A stretch of 36,558 nt of DNA from Oscillibacter ruminantium GH1 (GTDB lineage Bacteria; Bacillota; Clostridia; Oscillospirales; Oscillospiraceae), in assembly GCF_000307265.1 (NCBI RefSeq), contig NZ_DF158901.1, forward strand, positions 1-36,558, in the 5' to 3' direction. Within the stretch, counting starts at the first letter, position 1. Each line of letters starts with the position of its first letter. The position numbers and the translations under genes were made by a program. Under the pieces are notes generated by a model that was given only the letters and a program-made list of their open reading frames with translations, had not been told where the DNA came from and did not search any database. Of this stretch, positions 30,556 to 36,558 are shown in pieces.

Positions 30556-30639
30556 GTATTCTTTGGGGCGTTGTGTGGCTCTTTTGTGACTCTTTTTTTG
30601 TTATAGTGGGTCAAAAGTAATATTTCAAGGAGGGGGAAG

Positions 30640-30972
30640 ATGGAATTTGTCACCGTGGATAACGACCAGAGTCGGTTGATGCAGCTGGGGAATTTGTTGA
30701 AAAGTGTCTTTCCGAACTGCGCCGTGACGGAGTTCATCGACCCGATGCTGTCCGCGAAATGCGTCTTCAACCACGCGGTGGACGGCGTTCTGATGGAAAA
30801 GGTCATGCGCCCGGCGGACGGTGCGCTGCTGCAAAAGGTGATGCTGACCAACGCCCCCAAGTTGAAAACCGTAATTCTGTCCGAGCCGAGGGGCGAACCT
30901 GGGGAAGAACAGCGCGGCGAATGGACAAGACTTATCAGCCAAGAAAAACTAAAAACAATGTTTTTACAATAG
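30640..30972 (+). CDS. Receiver-like protein with Glu at the phosphorylation site
   Basis: 110 residues, receiver domain only. It aligns without gaps to the neighbouring regulator's start: D7 N8 D9 acidic pocket, helix 1, 'FIDP', then 'VDGVLMEKVMRPADGALLQK' where E53 stands in place of D53; 'TVILSEPRGE' matches the beta-4/Thr region. The usual Lys of beta-5 is not evident. Such a protein cannot be phosphorylated normally and may be fixed in one state. AGGAGGGGG site before the ATG; it ends 17 nt before the surface protein start, so both are co-transcribed. Confidence 0.7.
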   Translation: MEFVTVDNDQSRLMQLGNLLKSVFPNCAVTEFIDPMLSAKCVFNHAVDGVLMEKVMRPADGALLQKVMLTNAPKLKTVILSEPRGEPGEEQRGEWTRLISQEKLKTMFLQ

Positions 30973-30989
30973 AAGGAGAAACCAAGAAA

Positions 30990-33900
30990 ATGGAACTTCA
31001 AAAGCCAACGAAAAAACGTCTGCTTACCACGCTGCTTAGCGTGGCAATGGCGTTTACCATGCTGCCAACAGCGGCGTTTGCACAGGAACCTGCCACCGAC
31101 GATGGCGGACCTGTCACAACCTGCATCTGTGAGAGCAAATGCATGAAGGATTTAGTAAATAAGGAATGCGGAGTCTGCAAAAACGACTTTGACAAGTGCG
31201 GGGACACAGGAAAAGCTGCCCCCGCCGAATCGACCGCCGCTGCCGCTTTGCGGGCGCGCATTAACGCTCTGCCCACTGCGGAGGAATATATGGCGATGAA
31301 GTATGGCAAACAGGAACAAGTCTACAACGAAGCGGCAGCCATTGATGATACCTACAATACATTATCTGAAGAAGAACAGGCAATGCTAAATATCAGAAAA
31401 GTAGGGGCTTTGCTTGCAATGTCTTCTGTAAATACATATTCCCTAGCTGAAGACACAAGTAAAACACCGGAGCAGCTGGTACAGTCGCTGATTGGTGACG
31501 GTGTCGCAGCAACCGATATCATTTCCACCGGTACAGTATACAATCTTTCTGATGCAACGGAGCTTGGTATGGCTGCTGGCGCGGCGCTGGATACCAGCGG
31601 CAAGTCCCCCGCAGCGCAAGATTCCGACCTTGCTGCCCTTATCAGCAGTGAAGGGAAAGACTATGGATGTTCTGGCACGGATACCCACACATCAACTCTT
31701 CAATTTACAATGACAGCCACCGGTACGCTTCTAAATTTTAATTATGTTTTCACTTCATGCGAGTTTAATCAAGGTAGCAAATACAATGATATATTTGGAC
31801 TTTTTGTGAGCGGTAATGGCGGTGATTTTGAAAATATAGCCCTGTTGAACAGCGAAAAGCATATCACCATAACGAATCTGCGTGCAGGCAGAGACGGCAC
31901 ACAATTAGATAGCGGAGCCTCAACGAGTATTGGCAGCACAGGCACACAGTATGACTATTTTACGGTGTCCTCTCCTGATATGCCAAATGCTGATCAAAAT
32001 TGCAACGGAGTTTCCAGTGTTTTTACAGCACAAAAAGCGGTAAGTGTCGGCGATACAGTCACGGTGAAATTTGCAATTGCCGATGTAGGTGATACGGGCT
32101 ACAACTCCTATGTTGTGATTGAGGCGGGATCTCTCAGCTTTGACGCGCCAAATTCAAATGTGGACTATTCATCGGAAAAGCTGACAGGCTTAGATGCCAA
32201 CCAGGAATATGCCATCTCCGTTGACGGCATAATTTATAATATAAACTCCGATGCCGACGGAAACATTTCGTTAGCCGGGATGGATCTAGATAATAAAAGC
32301 TACGATTTTATTGGAAAGACCATTTCCATTGCGTGCAAAAATAGCAAAGGTGGGTCAGATTCAGATCGGCAGGAAGTTGTTGTGGCGGAGCGGCCCACCG
32401 TCCCAGAGCGTCCAACAATACCGGGAATTACCCCAAGTCTTAATGTGAGCGATGTTGCAACCACCGAGGATTCTATTATCATCACTCCGGAGGATGGGAT
32501 GGAATACTCCATCGACAATGGCGCAACTTGGTATAAACCTGATGCCGGCACTGGTAAGGTTAAATTCACAGGGCTGACAAAAGACAGTGGTGTCGCGATT
32601 CTTGTTCGTGTTGCGGCAACAGGCAGTGCCCCGGCTTCACTGCCAGCTAAAGGTGTGTCTGTGACAGTGCAGAATATGATTGCCGAATTGATCTATACTG
32701 TCTTAAATTACAGCGGTACTTATGATGGGCAAGCGCATCATGCAGCGGTTTCAGACATTGAAGACGCGGTGATTTCATACAGCACAACTTTGACGGGCGA
32801 TTATTCTTCCACACCCACACAGTACACGGAGGCGGGAACCTATACAGATTATTACCAAATCACCAAGGATGGTTATTATCCTGCATATGGCCCGGTAACG
32901 GTGACCATTGAGAAAAAGGATATCACCGTCACCGCCGACGCGAAAAGCAAGACCTACGGCGATGCTGATCCAGCTTTCACCTATGCCGCGCCGGGGCTGA
33001 TTTCCGGCGATACGCTCATTGGCGGTCTGACCCGCGATCCGGGCAGCAGCGTAGGTGCTTATGCCATCACGCTGGGTACGCTGACCAGCGCCAGCAATCC
33101 CAACTATGCGATTACCTATGTCGGTGCGGACCTGACCATCACCGCCAAGATGATCACGCCCACCATTATACTGTTTCCCACCGGCTTTGCCTATGACGGC
33201 ACTGAGAAAAAACCTGCCGTTACCGTCAAGGACGGCGGCACAGTGATTGACCCCAGTGAGTACACCGTGGCATACAGTAACAATACCAACATAGGTGATG
33301 CAACCGCCACCATCACGGCTAAGGCTGACAAAAACTACGCCTTTACCAAGACAAACAAGACCTTTACCATCACGAAGCAGGGCGTGACCCCGGCTGCCGC
33401 CATGGCAAATTATATGTATGACACCACGCCCAGTGCCCCAGCCGTCAGCGGCAATACCAGCGGCGGCACGTCGACGGTCTATTACAGCACCGACAGCACA
33501 AACGTCGATAAGGAATGGAGCGGCATCACCGGCACGACCCTGAACGTCGGCACCTATTACATGAAGGTTCATGTGGCGGCGACGGAAAACCACGCCGAGG
33601 GAAGCAGCGCGGTAATTACCTTCAACGCCCAACAAGAACGCCGCGCCCATCGCGCCTGCGGTCCACGATGCTGCCGTGACCATCGCGAAAGCGGACCGAG
33701 CAAAAAAGCTGGAATACTCAATGGATGGCACCAACTGGGTTTCCGTCCCCACGCTGAAAAACGGCGCGTTTGATTTAAGCGGCCTTGCGGAAAATGCGAA
33801 TTACACCATTTATCTCCGTGTTAAAGCCGGGGTGGACGGTAATTATCTGGCGTCTGACGCGGTGAGCACGAATTTCATAACACCCACCAAATTCTCCGTG

Positions 33901-36150
33901 GCGTATCACGCCAACTACGGCACCGGAACCGTTCCCGCCAGTGTCACCCAGAACAGCGGCAGCACGGTTACGGTAGCCTCCTGCTCCGGCTTGAAGCGCA
34001 CCGGCTACACATTTAACGGCTGGAACACCCAGAGCGGGGGAACCGGTACAGCTTACGCCGCAGGCTCCGCCATCAGCACTGGGGCGATTCTCTATGCACA
34101 GTGGACAGCCAACGAATACACCGTGAAGTTTAACGCCAACAATGGCATCGGCACGATTGCCGACCAGAGTCTTACCTGCGGCAAAGCGCATGCATTGACG
34201 GCCAACAGCTTCATCAAGATCGGCTGGCACTTTGCAGGCTGGGCAACCAGCACAAATGGCCCCGTGGCTTATGTGGACAAGCAGTTCGTCAAGAATCTGG
34301 CACCCGGCGGCAGCGTCACTCTCTATGCGGTCTGGACGGAAAACCAGTATAGCATTAGCGGAAACATCCACAGTGATTCCGGAAGCGAAGTTTCCGTGAA
34401 GCTCATGCGGGGCAGTGCGCAGACCGAAACCACGCAGATCGTGACTATGGGCGGCGTTGGCCCCTATGCCGGAAGCTACAGCTTTATCGGCGTTCCGGCT
34501 GGCACATACAACATCGTGGCGACGCAGGGTCACAAGACCATAACGGAGCTGATTGCTGTTACGGACAAGGATAAAACGGCTGATATTACCATGCCCAGCG
34601 GAGGAGTCAACTCTCTGTTGAAGGTCGAGGGCGAGGATACCCACCCTGTGATGGTCGGAGGTCTGAAGGACGAAGCCCAAACCAAAGCCGAGACAGGCAA
34701 AACCGTCACTGTCACCATGACCGTAGAGAAAAAGGAGGAACAGCAGTGTCCCGAAACCGTTGGGGATGCAGCGCAGAAAACCTAGGAGGCCATTGTCGCA
34801 ATTAAGTCGGCGGCTCCTGATAAAACGCTGGAGTTCATGGACATCGTGGTGGAAAAAGAAGTAAAGAGCGGCAGGAATGTGGAAAGCACTGAGACGCTGA
34901 GTGAGACTAACAACGTCATGGAAATCGTCATTACCTACGATATGACCGGCAAGAACAACATTACCGTCTACCGTTGTCACGTCGGTCAAACGCAGAAGTT
35001 TACAGAGAACCACACAAAAGCCGACGGCACATTCTATCTGGACGCGGTGAACAGCCTGATCTATGTGTACGCGCAGAAATTCTCTACCTACGCCATTGGC
35101 TATACGCTTTCCACTCCCGGCCATCCCGGCGGCGGGAGCACTGGAGGCTCCAGCTCTGACAGTCGTTCCAGCACCTACACCGTTACAATCAACACCGCTG
35201 CAGGCGGTGTGGCGAAGACCTCCGTCACCACGACGATCTCCGGCGAAAGCGTGACTGCCACGGTCACTCCTGACGCCGGCTATACCATTAAAAACCTGAC
35301 CGTGACCAAGGCAGACGGCGACAAAGTTACCGTCACCAAGAATTCTGACGGCACTTATGCGTTTACCATGTCGTCGGCCAGCGTGACCGTGACCCCGGTA
35401 TTCGCAAAAACGGTCCTCAACCCCATTGATACCGGCGTGGCGGCCATGCTCCAGACCAAGGATCATACCAAGTACATCAGCGGTTACAGCAACGGGACCG
35501 TCGCCCCCGACAAAAACATGACCCGGGGCGAGGCAGTGCAGACGTTTTACAATCTGCTGGTAAACAAAGACGCCGCCAAAGCCGTTTCCTTCCCGGATGT
35601 GCCCGTTTCCTCCCGATTTGCCAAGGCGGTCGGCACGCTGGCTACTATGGGGATTATTAACGGGTACTCCAGTGAAAAATTTGATCCCGGAGCTCCCATC
35701 ACCCGGGAGCAGTTCTGCGCCATCGCGGTGCGGTTTGCTACAAAAATGAGTGTCGGTGACACGGCTTACACGGTCTTCTTCTCCGATGTGACGGCCGGCA
35801 GCTGGTCTTACGACAGTGTGATGACGGCGGCGTCTATGGGCTGGATCAACGGCTACTCCAGCGGCGCGTTCGACGTGAAGAATAAGATCACCCGTGCGCA
35901 GGTCATGACCATCGTGAACCGGATGCTGGGCCGCTTGGCCGACCAAAGTTTCGTAGATACGGCCTCTGGCATCAAGACCTTCTCCGATCTGAGTAAGACC
36001 CACTGGGCATACTACGACATTTGCGAGGCAATCAACACCCACGACCACACCGTGAGTGCTTTCGGCGCGGAGACTTGGACGGGCTTACAGGAAATGACGG
36101 TTGGGAGCAAACCAAGTGCAGCTGTTGGTGCAGTTGCAGACCGAGTCTGA
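30990..36150 (+). pseudogene. Large SLH-anchored surface protein, interrupted by a frameshift and an amber codon
   Basis: Start at the ATG at 30990 (AGAAGGAGA upstream) with signal peptide ending AAFA-QE. Order: Cys-rich segment (CICESKC, CGVCKNDFDKC); choice-of-anchor-L-like domain at about 31640-32140; a fibronectin-like linker; MBG-type repeats at about 32930-33390 ('KTYGDADPAFTY', 'YDGTEKKPAVTV'); two InlB-type B-repeats ('GYTFNGWNTQSGG'); and three SLH modules near the C-terminus ('ISGYSNGTVAPDKNMTRGEA'). The frame shifts at 33628-33630 (one extra C; deleting it restores FNANKNAAP). TAG at 34783-34785 then stops the same frame that continues to 36150. Intact, it would be about 1700 residues on the cell surface. 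Confidence 0.85.
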
Positions 36151-36162
36151 GAAGCGTAAAGG

Positions 36163-36206
36163 AAAAAAGCAGAAGGGGTGTTAGAAAACGCCCCCTCTGC
36201 TTTTTT
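36163..36206 (+). terminator. Terminator after the surface protein gene
   Basis: AAAAAGCAGA and an imperfect GGGG-rich stem pair with CCCCC and TCTGCTTTTTT; ends in six T. Confidence 0.85.
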
Positions 36207-36558
36207 CAGAGCCTTACATTTAGGCACAAAAACTGTAAAAGCCTCAGGATCACTTCCATTTTCATGAGACTATATTTATTTCATGGATTAGATTCTTTGA
36301 AGGAAATGGTTTAAAGAATGGGATAAAATTTTGTAATACGCCTAACAAAAAGGCTCTCTATCCCAGATAGGTCGGCATTATTTTGAGCAGGTTTTGCGGG
36401 CGGTTAAAGCCGAGTTGGACGCAAAAACCATCCCAGCAGAGCAAGCCAGATGGCCGGAGGGCGGACGCAGTGATGCGTCCGCCCTCCGGTCAAAACGGGA
36501 AAGTATATATGCAAGAGGTAAGTGTATGAAATAAATTATTCGCCGCAGAGGAACAAAA
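36207..36558. other. Intergenic stretch with a 16-bp perfect hairpin
   Basis: No gene seen. CCGGAGGGCGGACGCA (36454-36469) pairs perfectly with 36474-36489 around a GTGA loop, without a T-tract, similar in style to the hairpins at 28213-28314. Confidence 0.6.

Noticed and set aside
30759..30989. Upstream extension of the surface protein frame
   Set aside because: It covers the receiver-like gene in another frame; a signal peptide and ribosome site fix the start at 30990.
33775..36048. 757-codon open frame on the minus strand
   Set aside because: Opposite the SLH/InlB-repeat surface protein, whose domains are unmistakable; the minus product has shadow composition.
1..36558. CRISPR array, rRNA genes or insertion sequences
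   Set aside because: No regular spaced repeats, rRNA-like sequence or transposase was seen.

Overview
The window holds the integrase-proximal two thirds of an integrated contractile-tailed prophage (about 1-24201), joined at a tRNA-type attachment site to about 12 kb of host chromosome. The host looks like a gut Clostridia member, probably Oscillospiraceae or a relative. The grounds are strong AGGAGG ribosome sites, PBSX/XkdK-type tail proteins, an ImmA-type lysogeny switch, SLH-anchored surface proteins with MBG-like and InlB-type repeats, and a moderately high G+C content. This placement is inference; there is no rRNA gene.

Prophage, minus strand, right to left. A divergent control region (21243-21316) carries a consensus leftward promoter and two AT-rich palindromic operators. 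Leftward genes are a cro-like HTH, an excisionase-like HTH, an XRE protein, two small proteins, a replisome organizer with an iteron-like origin inside its coding sequence, DnaB-type helicase, ParA, ParB, small proteins, SSB, a Walker-A-like protein, a rolling-circle (HUH-type) Rep-like protein and a DUF551 protein. The packaging and structural block follows: a truncated large terminase, a membrane protein, portal, ClpP-like protease, HK97 capsid, connectors, tail terminator, sheath, tube, tail chaperone with a -1 frameshift signal, tape measure, LysM protein and a partial XkdQ-like hub protein. Two small plus-strand genes with their own promoters sit inside this leftward array. Rightward from the control region lie the repressor, an ImmA peptidase, a lipoprotein and the integrase.

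Striking prophage signals: a 17-bp palindrome repeated at five distant places, one inside parB and one just upstream of the lipoprotein gene; a 16-bp periodic repeat inside the replisome organizer gene that is read in different frames; a candidate 70-nt plus-strand RNA with promoter and strong terminator; and a terminase that has lost its whole ATPase half, joined directly to a coiled-coil gene.

Chromosomal part. After the attachment site comes a lipoate operon: a lipoate-protein ligase, a stand-alone lipoyl carrier domain, lipoyl synthase and a second ligase. Next is a two-component system (LytS-like kinase, here broken by a 1-nt frameshift, and a response regulator with a SARP-like output domain). 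Then comes a small receiver-like protein with Glu at the phospho-acceptor position, and a large SLH-anchored surface protein broken by one frameshift and one amber codon. These three lesions are either real decay or assembly errors; the sequence alone cannot say which.
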